Of a DNA stretch of 35,419 bases, positions 9,701-18,665 are shown in pieces. The DNA is taken from assembly GCA_002633005.1 (NCBI GenBank), contig NMRA01000430.1, forward strand, positions 64,001 through 99,419, written 5' to 3'. This stretch comes from Phoronis australis (Eukaryota > Phoronida > Phoronidae). The stretch's first letter is position 1. Every line of letters starts with the position of its first letter. The notes below the pieces were generated by a model. That model did not search any database. It was not told the origin of the DNA and saw only the letters and a program-made list of their open reading frames with translations. The position numbers and the translations under genes were made by a program.

Positions 9701-10639
9701 TCAACCCATTGTGTTGTGTAGCAAATTATTTCCAGCTGTTGCCAGGAGTTGCAGTAATACAATTTACCTAGTTCTATGTTACAAAAATCTATCAGGCATT
9801 TATCCTGTTATTATGCTTGCTGTTTATTGCTGATATACTGGTGATGATTATATATAAAAATTACCACGTTTGTCATTATAATATGAACAAAGTTTCACCT
9901 TTGTCCAGGAAGTCAGCGGGAAGTTTAATTAACAGTCTCTCGCCTTTTAGTTGCTTGATACGTAAATTCATCAATTTTTGTCACTTGTATATTTTTGCTT
10001 CTAATTTTTAAAACTTGAAGCGGTATCAAAATTTTAAAATTTTTTTACATTTTTAAAAGGAACTCAAACTGTACAGTTTCAAATATTTTTGTTTTTCTGC
10101 CTATTGCCTCTGCATTATGCTCCAAAATCTGGCTTATAACTAATGTAATACTATGAAAACCACATAGTATGTAGAATGTCAAATTTGTCAGTGTTTTCCC
10201 TTTCTTGAGCTTCAACAGAAATGTCCTTTATCCTCCACTTGGGTTGATTGAACTTTCCAGGATTTGCCAAGGACTCAGTTGCTAAGTTACTGTTTCAGAC
10301 AAAGGTCTTCCTGTAGACACCACTATTGTAAACTTACAAACATTCAACTGATCCTTATGTCATTGAAACCAAGGGTTCGCCTAATTTTGTATTGGAAATG
10401 TTTACAAAATACTAAGATGGTTTTATTGGGAACAGGCTTACAGCAGGAATAAACCGGTGTTACATCACAAAAAACAAATTTTGATTTAAGCCTATTACCG
10501 TTATGAAGTTGGTCTCCAGTTCCTTCCTACTAGTCAAATATGGCTTTGCTAGGCTGGCGCTAGACTTTTAAAGTTATTAGCCAAAATGGCTAAAGCATCT
10601 GAGCACTTTTAGCCATTTACAAACACTTTCTCTCTGTCC
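9701..10639. other. intergenic sequence, nothing recognised
   Basis: AT-rich sequence with no supportable gene. Frames at 9817-10011 and 10264-10452 have no recognisable motif. Confidence 0.4.
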
Positions 10640-10830
10640 CCGGGTTACTGCGGGGGCATGCCGGCCACATGGGGATTTCATTGATGTTGACCCAAAAAAT
10701 TTGCTCCTATCCCCCGGTTACGCATTTCATTGATTTTGACCTAAAAATTGGGTTGGGATTCCTCCCTATGCCAGGGTTATGGCAGGGATACACCCGCCTC
10801 GTGGGCATTTTGACGAGCAAGACATTTACA
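10636..10830 (+). repeat. short degenerate tandem repeat, about 49-bp period
   Basis: CCCCGGGTTACTGCGGGGGC...ATTTCATTGATGTTGACCCAAAAAATT is followed 49 bp later by CCCCGGTTACG...ATTTCATTGATTTTGACCTAAAAATT (TTTCATTGAT at 10676 and 10725). A third decayed unit carries GGGTTATGGCAGGG and CATTTTGAC near 10782-10815. It is GC-rich compared with its surroundings. It may be a fragment of a larger satellite or mobile element; no function is evident. Confidence 0.5.
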
Positions 10831-12310
10831 TCCAAAAACATTAACAGAACTTGTGGCTTGCAATATAAAGCTAAATCGTGACATCTGCTTTACTTTGCTT
10901 TCTTTTGGATGCCGCCGAAATAGTCCTGGCCAATGCGATATTGGAGATCCACCCCCTCCCCCACACAGTTGAACATTTCATTGCGGTAAAAGAATGATTT
11001 CAGGGGGAGTGACGATTATAAAATGGAACATTCGCTTCCTATTTTAGGACTCTGACTCGAAGTAAGAATGTTGTTTGCGGCCCCACTTGATTTGAGCTGA
11101 CTGTGAATCTACAGGCAATTATGTTTCCCGAAATTAATTTTAATTGCCAAGCTGCAAAAGCATACGCCAAGTTGGCGAATGGACATAGCTCTACCATCGC
11201 CAGTGCTACTCAGAATTCGCCAATAGCGAGCAGCTAGCGCGAGCCTAGCTTTGAAACAACTGACAATCTCTTGTGTCTTGGGACCAAGTTCTACAAGTTG
11301 GCTAGTCAGCAAAATCTGTCATTTCCTCGTAAATCCAGAGATCTTTTCTCATATGAGTAAGGAACAATTTAAAAGTAATTTTTAAGCGTTAAAGTCATTG
11401 TTTTAAAATGCCTAGTTTTCGCGTATCTAGCATACACGAATAAGACCACTGTTTTTTTTTACAAAAATGTCTGTGTTTTGCGAGTTATTGCATAAAACCT
11501 GAACTAATTGAATGATCAAAAATTCCTAAGGGCTTTTTTGAGGTGTAACGTTTAGTTTTCATTTAAAAAACTCATAGTAAAATCTACTGGATTGTTAATT
11601 TGCTATGAATGTACCTTTGTTGCACGTGAAAATTTAACTGTAAAACGTGGTCACATGACAATAATAAAGACAAAGCAGTAAGAAGCATATTAATAGAATC
11701 CTCGATATTTCTCCGTTCAGAAATTATACACTTTTAATGGCATAGTTTTTTCGATATTTGACTTAGAGTTGAGGTGTTTTTACCTAGGCAACCTTAAAGC
11801 CTTTCTTGAACGGTAATACCGGTAAGTTTGGTTCCTACAGTATGTTAGGAGCATCGCTCTGAGCCCACCAGTACAATGAATTGTCAAACTCTTAGGCTTA
11901 TTGTTTAGCTTTTGTCTATGTCACCCCAAGAATCACATTTTAAGTCAAACAGCTGCAAATAACACCCGCACGCAATGTTCTATTCAGACCCCTATTCTAT
12001 ACAACTGTTGCCTATTCGATACAATTGCTAGAGGTTTTTTGTTGTTAGGGCTGGGATCTCGCGGTGGCGCAATATGGCACGAAAAGGCAACTTTACTTTT
12101 CATTTGACGAGCCTACATTTGAGTGATTGAACTTGCATATTCATATTTTGCAAAGGCTTTGCTAGGACAATCTGGTTACCCCAATACATCTAAAATAACA
12201 AAATTTCGTTGAAGTTTGGCTTTTAACTGGAATGCAGGCTTTTTTCAATTCTAGCCTAGTTGTACAATGTCAATGTACAAATTGGTTGGTGATGAATTTC
12301 AATCATCAGT
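10831..12310. other. intergenic sequence, nothing recognised
   Basis: AT-rich non-coding sequence. Frames at 11109-11312 (minus) and 11901-12107 (plus) lack any recognisable domain, and no repeats of note were seen. Confidence 0.4.
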
Positions 12311-12529
12311 TTAGTGTGATGTGCAATGTACAGAAAGCAGTAAAACCTTGTTAGTTATGATGTTGGCCCAGGTGAAAGAAAGCTTTCCATTCCTTTCCTG
12401 TACAATGTCTGGCCACCTGACCTCTACAGGCTGACTCAGTGATAGATGACTGGTTTTCACATTCATATCAGCACATTTGTAGCATGTGTTCCAATCTATC
12501 ACTACAATCTTTGACAGATACCTAATCAA
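12311..12529 (-). CDS. unrecognised 72-codon minus-strand frame, possible neighbouring exon
   Basis: A frame immediately downstream (minus strand) of the 53-residue frame, in another phase. A pyrimidine-rich acceptor-like sequence (ccttgttttttgattag) precedes GTATCTGTC near 12522, and AACAAG|GTTTTA near 12350 could be a donor. The peptide has an even composition, with CYKC near residues 16-19 and VEVRWPDIVQERNGKLSFTW near 36-55. No domain is recognised. With the adjacent frame it could be two exons of a small gene, a pseudogene or a mobile-element remnant. Confidence 0.2.
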   Translation of the reverse strand: MIRYLSKIVVIDWNTCYKCADMNVKTSHLSLSQPVEVRWPDIVQERNGKLSFTWANIITNKVLLLSVHCTSH

Positions 12530-12544
12530 AAAACAAGGCTAACA

Positions 12545-12706
12545 TCAGCCTCTAAATTTAACCATTGGCTTTTTTAGTTTGTTGGTCGTCTCCATGCTGA
12601 AGCGTCCGTCTGACCCCTGCGCTACCTTCCATTCCACGTCAGACAGGTAAGTCCACAGTCTTACCTGACCGTCATTGGCTTTCTTGCAGGTTGTTTGTGA
12701 GCTCAT
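12545..12706 (-). CDS. unrecognised 53-residue minus-strand frame, possible exon
   Basis: I do not recognise the family. The frame runs from an ATG (G at -3, in-frame TAG five codons upstream) to TGA and encodes a well-mixed peptide including VRLWTYLSDVEWKV (residues 15-28) and NKLKKPMVKF (42-51). The spacing of an LxDVxW+V segment and a KxP segment vaguely recalls the start of a COMM domain, but this is weak. The region is GC-richer than its surroundings. A possible acceptor (ACGGTCAG|GTAAG) lies inside it. On the plus strand the same DNA shows a competing candidate exon, 12578-12646, with acceptor ttttttag and a perfect donor CAG|GTAAGT. Which strand, if either, is transcribed is unknown. 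Confidence 0.25.
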   Translation of the reverse strand: MSSQTTCKKANDGQVRLWTYLSDVEWKVAQGSDGRFSMETTNKLKKPMVKFRG

Positions 12707-12767
12707 GGCTTTGAAGATCTATTTTTTTCATCATGTCTCATTTAATAGCTGTTTTGAATAAATATCA

Positions 12768-13131
12768 TCACATTAACATAATATTATGATAATAAGATAT
12801 TGAGGTGTGTCATGAATTAAAGCATTTGGTATGTTAGCATGCCCCATCTATGGACTGAATCGGTCTCAGGCTCAATTTAATACATGCATTTGTCATCTCC
12901 AATTTAAATAATTAATGTTAACCTGGAATAAGCCCTTAGCAGATACTCGGAAAACAACCTTAAAAACATCAATTGAAACCGAAAAATACGATCGGGCGTA
13001 CTTTCGAAAAGGGGACGTATTTTACGGAAACTGGACAAAGATTTTGTGATCCAGTTTTAAAGCAAACAATTGTACTTAAAATTATTCACCAGTACTGTTT
13101 TCAAAGTACCAACAAAGTCACCCGATATCTC
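12768..13131. other. intergenic sequence, nothing recognised
   Basis: AT-rich sequence with short ATA-rich runs near 12777-12800. No gene is supportable. Confidence 0.35.
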
Positions 13132-13154
13132 GTTATAATAATAATAGTAATAAT
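13132..13154 (-). repeat. ATT microsatellite tail of the LINE, separated by the hAT-like insertion
   Basis: On the minus strand this reads ATTATTACTATTATTATTAT. It continues the ...TTTATTATT that ends the LINE at 13670. The two halves are separated by the 515-bp inverted-repeat element. Confidence 0.6.
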
Positions 13155-13669
13155 CAGGGCTTGGAATTTTCTGCGGAAACGCGGATTTCCACTTTTTTCA
13201 AATGTTCTGTCCGCATATTTTATTACATTTCCACGGAAAAAAAAATCGGATATGATATAAAATTTCCGCGGCAAATTCCTTTCTTACCGCGGCGTTGCCG
13301 ACGACGTTCACCTCGAAAAGCGGAAGTTGGTCTTTATGTTTCGGAGGAACGTAAATTGTCAACATTGCCGGGGCATCTGGGATAGCGTGGCGGGATTTTC
13401 AATGGCGTCTCGTGTGATTGTAAACCGCGGTGACAAATACTACGGCTCTGCAGCCAAAAATGTGTGGGAATGGGAGTGGAGGAGTGGATGGACGAGTTAA
13501 AAAAACGCAGACGCACGCTACTGATGGTGGTAACATTTTTTTTTCTTTTTTAGTCCTACCGAATTTTGTCGGCGAAAGGTTCACATCGGCTATTTCAAGG
13601 CCGGGTAGCACGCAAGTTTTGGGCCGTAAAAGTTTCCGCGTTTTTTGTCATTGGTCATTCCAAGCCCTG
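13155..13669. mobile_element. hAT-like 515-bp non-autonomous DNA transposon
   Basis: Both ends begin, reading inward, with the identical 13 bases CAGGGCTTGGAAT (13155-13167 and the reverse complement of 13657-13669). Shared GCGGAAAC subterminal words follow (13172-13182 and 13632-13640). Termini starting CAGGG are typical of hAT elements. The flanks are AATAAT on each side (13149-13154 and 13670-13675), but the target is an ATT-repeat tail, so the expected 8-bp duplication cannot be judged. The interior is CpG-rich and includes a 32-codon frame from ATG 13402 to TAA 13500 (opening MASRVIVNRGDKYYGSAAKN). It is followed by a strong acceptor-like tract ending TTTTTTAG near 13550, possibly a relic of a transposase start exon. 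Confidence 0.7.
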
Positions 13670-14127
13670 AATAATAAACTTTATTTAAAGAGGATAAAAA
13701 TACAATAAATGTAAAACATGCTTTAGCCAAAGCCTAATATCCAGCATGGTTCTCTGCAGCAAGAAATTAAATTAATTAAATTAAGTTAGGTAAACAGATT
13801 AAATTAAGATACAATAAGATACATTAAATAAAATAGTATTCACAAATTGGATAAACAAATTGAATTAAAGATAAATAAATAGATAAAAATTTTTGGTAAA
13901 TATATTTTAAAAACAAGAAGGAGGGGCATCTATGACGACCACAGGTAACTGATGAGGTGGTGTCTGAAATTATCATAACAATCAGCATCCTTAAGACTAT
14001 TAGGCAAATTTTTCCACTGTTTGATGGTCTGAATAAAGAAGGACTTAGAATAAAACGATGTTCTGTTAAAAGATAGACATTTGAGTGAAACTGTAATCTC
14101 AAAATACAATGTCTTGAGAATAAACAA
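13670..14127 (-). mobile_element. 5'-truncated non-LTR retrotransposon (LINE) 3' end
   Basis: The minus-strand frame 13930-14127 ends with a peptide carrying SFFIQTIKQWKNLPNSL. This is the conserved tail of many LINE ORF2 proteins (SFFxxTIxxWNxLP), followed by a natural stop. A ~250-bp AT-rich 3'UTR and an AATAAA signal (13680-13685) follow, then an ATT-type microsatellite tail that resumes beyond the inserted DNA transposon at 13132-13154. No reverse-transcriptase core is present, so this is a dead-on-arrival 5' truncation. The clade (CR1/L2/RTE-like or other) is not determined. Confidence 0.75.
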
Positions 14128-14990
14128 AATGTTACATCAAAACATATTCTATGGGTATTTCAGAACAATTCATCAGATTTTCAAAATATGCACACAGTTA
14201 CCGAAGATACGCCCAGGGGCAGAGTTTTGGAAATGTTTCCAAAAATACTCTTTCGGGTTTATTTTCAGAAATTCCGGGTAGTTTGGAAATTTCGATGAAA
14301 TGCATTTGTATATTTACAAAACAATGTATTAATAATAATAAGCATTATATGTACCGAAGCTGGTTTTGTTTCTGAATGAATTCTCAAAATATTCGGTAAC
14401 AGATTTTTCCCTCATTTAAAATTTTCTCTGTAACAGGAAAAATTCAACTTATAACTCTTTACCATTGTGAGAGTGCAAAACCGTCTCGCTTGACCCAATT
14501 TCTAATTCTGGTGTGTGACGAGGCATATTTTATTATATCGCTGCTGTTAGCGTGGAAAATGTCTAATCCTGTCATGAAACTTGGAGAGCACATTTCCAAT
14601 CCAATTGCTGTTGGTCTTAATAACTTAATAACTGCATTGTTGATTTTAAAGTGATATACAGAAAAATTGTTAAATCTTTACATTCACTTAAGGAACTTCA
14701 TCAAACTTGTGCGACACCTGTAGCAACTGTTTTTTGTGTCATTTTTGATTAAATAACAGTTATATGGTTATCTGAGATAAATGTTCAAGTTTATTAATTT
14801 CCTCAATTTCTAATTAATTGCATATGTCACTCCGGAAATGACATTCGTGCCCGAAATCATTCCCTGCTTGATTTTTTGCATGAGGATTTATTGTGGACAT
14901 CTGTTGATTGTTGTTTTCCAAAAATTGATGCAATTATTTGTCTTCGATGAGTATCGTCAGACAATCCTGGGTTGAGATAGATCTCAGTTA
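14128..14990. other. intergenic sequence, nothing recognised
   Basis: AT-rich sequence upstream (minus sense) of the truncated LINE. I found no more LINE coding sequence here. Frames at 14081-14375 are not recognisable. Confidence 0.4.
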
Positions 14991-15014
14991 AGTAAGTAAG
15001 ATTTAAGTCCCTTC

Positions 15015-15385
15015 CAGACACAGCCTACACTAAAAGAACTTGCACTTAGTGCAACTTAACCCACTTTTTAAGTGGAGTGTCCACACACACGTAAGGTGGA
15101 AGTTGTCGCTCTGCGCATGACAATGAAAACGTAATGCGACTACGGCGCACAAAAGAAAACCCGTCTGTTTGTAACCGCAGCTGATAATTACTTCCACCCT
15201 ACCCCACTTTTGTAGCCACATAGCGATTACCCTAGAACAAGTTACCGCACCTCTATAATGTGGTGTAAGCTATCTTAAGTAGGGTAAGTTGCACTACTTT
15301 TCAATAGTGTCCAGACAGCAGTCAAACCTTGCGGCAACTTGTTTCAGAAGTAACTTGTTCTAAGGTAAGTCTGTGTGTGTGGATG
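15015..15385. mobile_element. foldback/MITE-like element with several inverted repeats
   Basis: A perfect 13-bp inverted pair TAGAACAAGTTAC (15233-15245) and GTAACTTGTTCTA (15350-15362) is spaced by 104 bp. A small palindrome TTGCACTTAGTGCAA lies at 15040-15054. The outer ends CCAGACACAGCC (15015) and TCTGTGTGTGTGG (15369-15381) are loosely inverted. AAGTTGCACT words recur at 15038-15056 and 15286-15299. GC content is raised compared with the flanks. No target-site duplication could be fixed. Probably a short inverted-repeat element; the superfamily is unknown. Confidence 0.45.
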
Positions 15386-15432
15386 GCTCTTTAGCCATTG
15401 TTTAATCTGCTGTGGATGGGAAATGGCTGAAG

Positions 15433-15726
15433 TCAGTAACCATGGCTTTTAACACTGTGGTGACTCTTCACTCGTACATGGCCTTGAATTAATATTCTAG
15501 TAGTGGCTGCAGCTTGCAACGCTTTGCGTTTAAAAAAAATCCTAGCAGGTGTCGACGGAGCAGAGAAGGGAAATGCCGACAGTATGGCGTCCTTCTGCAT
15601 AGCATGTTTAGCAGGTACCTTCATGATTTCTGCATACATGTCCTTTTGATAATCCGACGATAAGAAATATTGCAGCACACATGACAGTAGCCGTAGCGTG
15701 AATTGCCAATGCTTCATTCTGGACAC
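15433..15726 (-). other. unrecognised 97-codon frame beside the foldback element
   Basis: A minus-strand frame of mixed composition (opening MSRMKHWQFTLRLL, with a basic C-terminal half). No family is recognised. Its position just right of the 15.0-15.4 kb inverted-repeat element makes a transposon-derived origin conceivable, but a chance frame is at least as likely. Confidence 0.15.
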
Positions 15727-17369
15727 AAACGAGCCAACGTCAATATCGAAATCGTGTCATCCAGTGGAAATCAGTGACAAGAAACTCCTGTACTTATCAA
15801 GAGGTCACGATGCGTGCATCCCCAAACTCAACAACTTCCAAGCGTGCTGAATAAGACTCAGCTAAGGTGCACAATAACACATCCAATGTCAAACACTGTC
15901 CCAAATGCATGTGTACAAAGCTGGTGGGGAACGAAAATTCGGACTGTGAGCATCACTTCTCACTTCCTGAGTGTCGCACGCATAATTAACCCGAGGGAAT
16001 TTAGTTAACTCAAAAATTGAACTAGGAGAAGCAGGAATCGTAATTTGACCAAAATGACACTAAAAACAGATGTCATCTGTTTTAAACAGAAGATGTTGGC
16101 TGAGATTCAACCTGTCTCATGTGGAAATGGATTTTGTTCATTTATCTCACGATCGACGCGCCAACAGGTGTCACAAAAGTTTGATAAAGTTAGCAGTGGC
16201 TGACGAAACGTAAATTCTCAAGTAAGGCCATACAAATACACGTACACATATGAGCAGTGCTAGCGTCATCGCTTCAAAAAACATGTAATTAGCACAATCG
16301 CAACATCAAACTTTTGTTATTCTAGGTACACTTCTCTCAGGATTTTTTAAATCAATTCTGTTCAGCCAAATATTGAAGTACTTGGTACAATGTTTATGCC
16401 GTTCCCATTACGAACCATATTAAAATGAAATTCGAAATGTACTATTTTCTCGGTGCATCAATCTGTCCTCATTAAGTTTGATCAATTTTTTAATGAAATA
16501 AATGACGCCACCAACTTAGATCTGCATTCTCCTTCGGACTAGTAAATCATATTAGTACATGTTGTTCATGCAAGGTCAACGACGACAAATCAAAAGCAGG
16601 CATCCACAACCCAGGATTGCTCACACAACTCACTTTGCAAACCCCTGAAACACGACTGGACAGTCCGTTTCACTGGCTTGCAGCCTTCCACGAGCCTATT
16701 TTCTTTAACATAGCTGTATTGGCCTACCCAGATATTGTCTAATGTTGAATCGTGATCACGTAAAATAGCCTTCTCACGCCACAAGGTGCCACCATCAGAA
16801 CAAAGAACGAAAGTACGAAAATGCAACACCGTATAAGGATTCTTCATTATGTATGTTGTTCATGTCTTGTTCAAAGTCAGTTCCAAAACATATCGTAGCG
16901 CCTAACCATTCAAAGTAATCTCAATGGGTTAATGCTCAGTAAGGCTGTCAGTAACTGTTACAAAGAGTTCATAACATGACAGTAAACTTTGAAGGCATGA
17001 ATAAGTCCGACAGCGGGCAGCTCTAAAAGTTGTACTATTGAGCCAGCACATAATTTAATTTGTCTTAAAAACAAAACATAGGCAGACAGTAGAATTTTTA
17101 TTGTAAACATTCATTTCTAATCAGTAGGTTTACCTATCCTGTGAAATGCGATGTACTTTAAAAGTGTACCTCTTTACAACCCTGATAACCTCAGTGAAAT
17201 CTATTTACCATATACATAGCTACCTTGTTTCAATTAGGTTACATTTTACGGTCAGATTTTACATAAAAGATATGAACATGTGCTGTTGAATATTCATTCC
17301 TGAAATTTGACTTCCCAGTGGAAAGGGAATTGCAGCAATTTGTGTGTGAGAACTTGAGCACACTCTGTG
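15727..17369. other. intergenic sequence, nothing recognised
   Basis: A long stretch without a supportable gene, RNA or clear repeat. The minus-strand frame at 16590-16847 (85 codons) is not recognisable. Confidence 0.4.
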
Positions 17370-18265
17370 ATGTCAATGTGCCAGCACCATTAAATTTTCG
17401 GGCGGATTCGACTATCACCTCCTAGTGGCCATTCCTTATCAACAAAAAATTATTGTTGGAGGAAGAGGGTTTCTAGATCGTACTTGAAGAACCAATACTC
17501 TAGTTGACAGATTTCATTGAAACTTGCAACAGAGGTGCATTATAAGATTGCGGCCTCATCAATTGATTTCCAGGCAGATTTGACAACTGCAGTGCCTCCT
17601 AGTGGCCATTTTGCTTGAGCGTTTCCAGATTATTTGTAGAGAACCAAGTGAAGGATTTCAATGAATGTGGACATAGAGGTATTTCTTGCCAATGTGCGGG
17701 CAGTGTTAAATTTTCGGGCAGATTTGACCATTGCAGGACTTCTCAGTGGCCCTTCAGTTCCTGTCAAGAGGGCTTTTCAAGTGTTGTTTGGGGGATGAGG
17801 ATTTCTGGATGGTATTAAGAAAACCAGCTATCGAATTTAGATAAAACTTGACTCGGTATACGATGCCAGTGTGCCAGCAGTATTTGTTTTTCAGATGGAT
17901 TTGATCTCTGCAGCATCTCCTTGCTATTTTGGGGAAGAACATTTGCTTTGCGGATATCTTTTGAGACAATTGATGTATTTCAATGAAACTACATAGTTAT
18001 GTATGATGACCATGTGTCAGCACAATTTTGTTCCTCGACAAGGGTATTTCAAGTGTTGTATTGGGGAAGAGCATTTTGGGATTATATCGGGAGAACTAAC
18101 CAACAGATTTCAATGAAACTCGGCGGTATGTGATGACAGTTCGTCGGCATCACTACATTTTTGGGCTGATTCAACTATCGTAGCACCTCCTAGTGGCCAA
18201 TGGAAACGTATTGTATGCGTTGTAAGGTGGGAGCATGTCAGCGTTGCTCTTGTTATTAGTTTTTT
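17370..18265 (+). repeat. degenerate tandem array of ~145-175-bp units (repeat family 1, copy B)
   Basis: Recurring core GGCNGATTYGAC...CCTCCTAGTGGCCATT. Unit cores start at 17401 (GGCGGATTCGACT), 17573 (GGCAGATTTGACA), 17717 (GGCAGATTTGACC), 17892 (CAGATGGATTTGATC) and about 18162 (GGGCTGATTCAACT). Steps are about 172, 144, 175 and 270 (one unit partly lost). TTTCAATGAAACT-type words occur between cores. The last unit ends with GTGGGAGCATGTCAGCGTTGCTCTTGTTAT (18228-18257), containing a GAGCA/TGCTC hairpin. The same terminal block appears in copy C at 24158-24196. Confidence 0.7.
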
Positions 18266-18554
18266 CACCTTTGGAAGCTGAGGTCTCACTGGCACTGTAA
18301 GAAATGCATTTGAAATACTTGTTATTGAACGTATGTTGCTTTTCGACACATTGCAGAGCAGACTGCGAATTGAAAAAATTACGTAAATCGTAATAGGAGA
18401 TGAGAACGTCTGACATTTACTGCAGTTACATGTATTATTGGGTGTGGCAAACCATGCAATTGTGTTAACAAGGTTATTTTGACATTTTACGTGTTTTGTC
18501 GCTGCTGTTTTGAAGTGATTGACCAGCGGTCACAGCAACCAACTTCCAAACCGT
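18266..18554. other. spacer between family 1 units
   Basis: Non-repeat AT-rich sequence lying between the array end at 18265 and one further family 1 unit. Nothing else recognised. Confidence 0.35.
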
Positions 18555-18665
18555 GCTAGTTCCAGTAAAGGACTACCTTGACAAAATTGTATTGGCACCA
18601 GTTGATTGTCAGACAAATTGGACTGCTGTAGCTCCCTCTTTTGGTCATTTAGTTCTTGATTGCTT
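18555..18665 (+). repeat. isolated, strongly diverged family 1 unit
   Basis: TTGATTGTCAGACAAATTGGACTGCTGTAGCTCCCTCTTTTGGTCATTT (18602-18650, landmarks only) aligns along its length with TTGATTTCCAGGCAGATTTG... at 17561-17610: same order of the CAGACAAATTGGAC, CTGC and CTCC..TGGTCATTT blocks. It is a decayed single unit about 290 bp right of the main array. Confidence 0.5.

Noticed and set aside
17370-18265. CRISPR-like array because of regularly repeated motifs
   Set aside because: Units are degenerate, 145-175 bp long, without short identical repeats and unique spacers, in animal DNA; it is a decayed tandem repeat.
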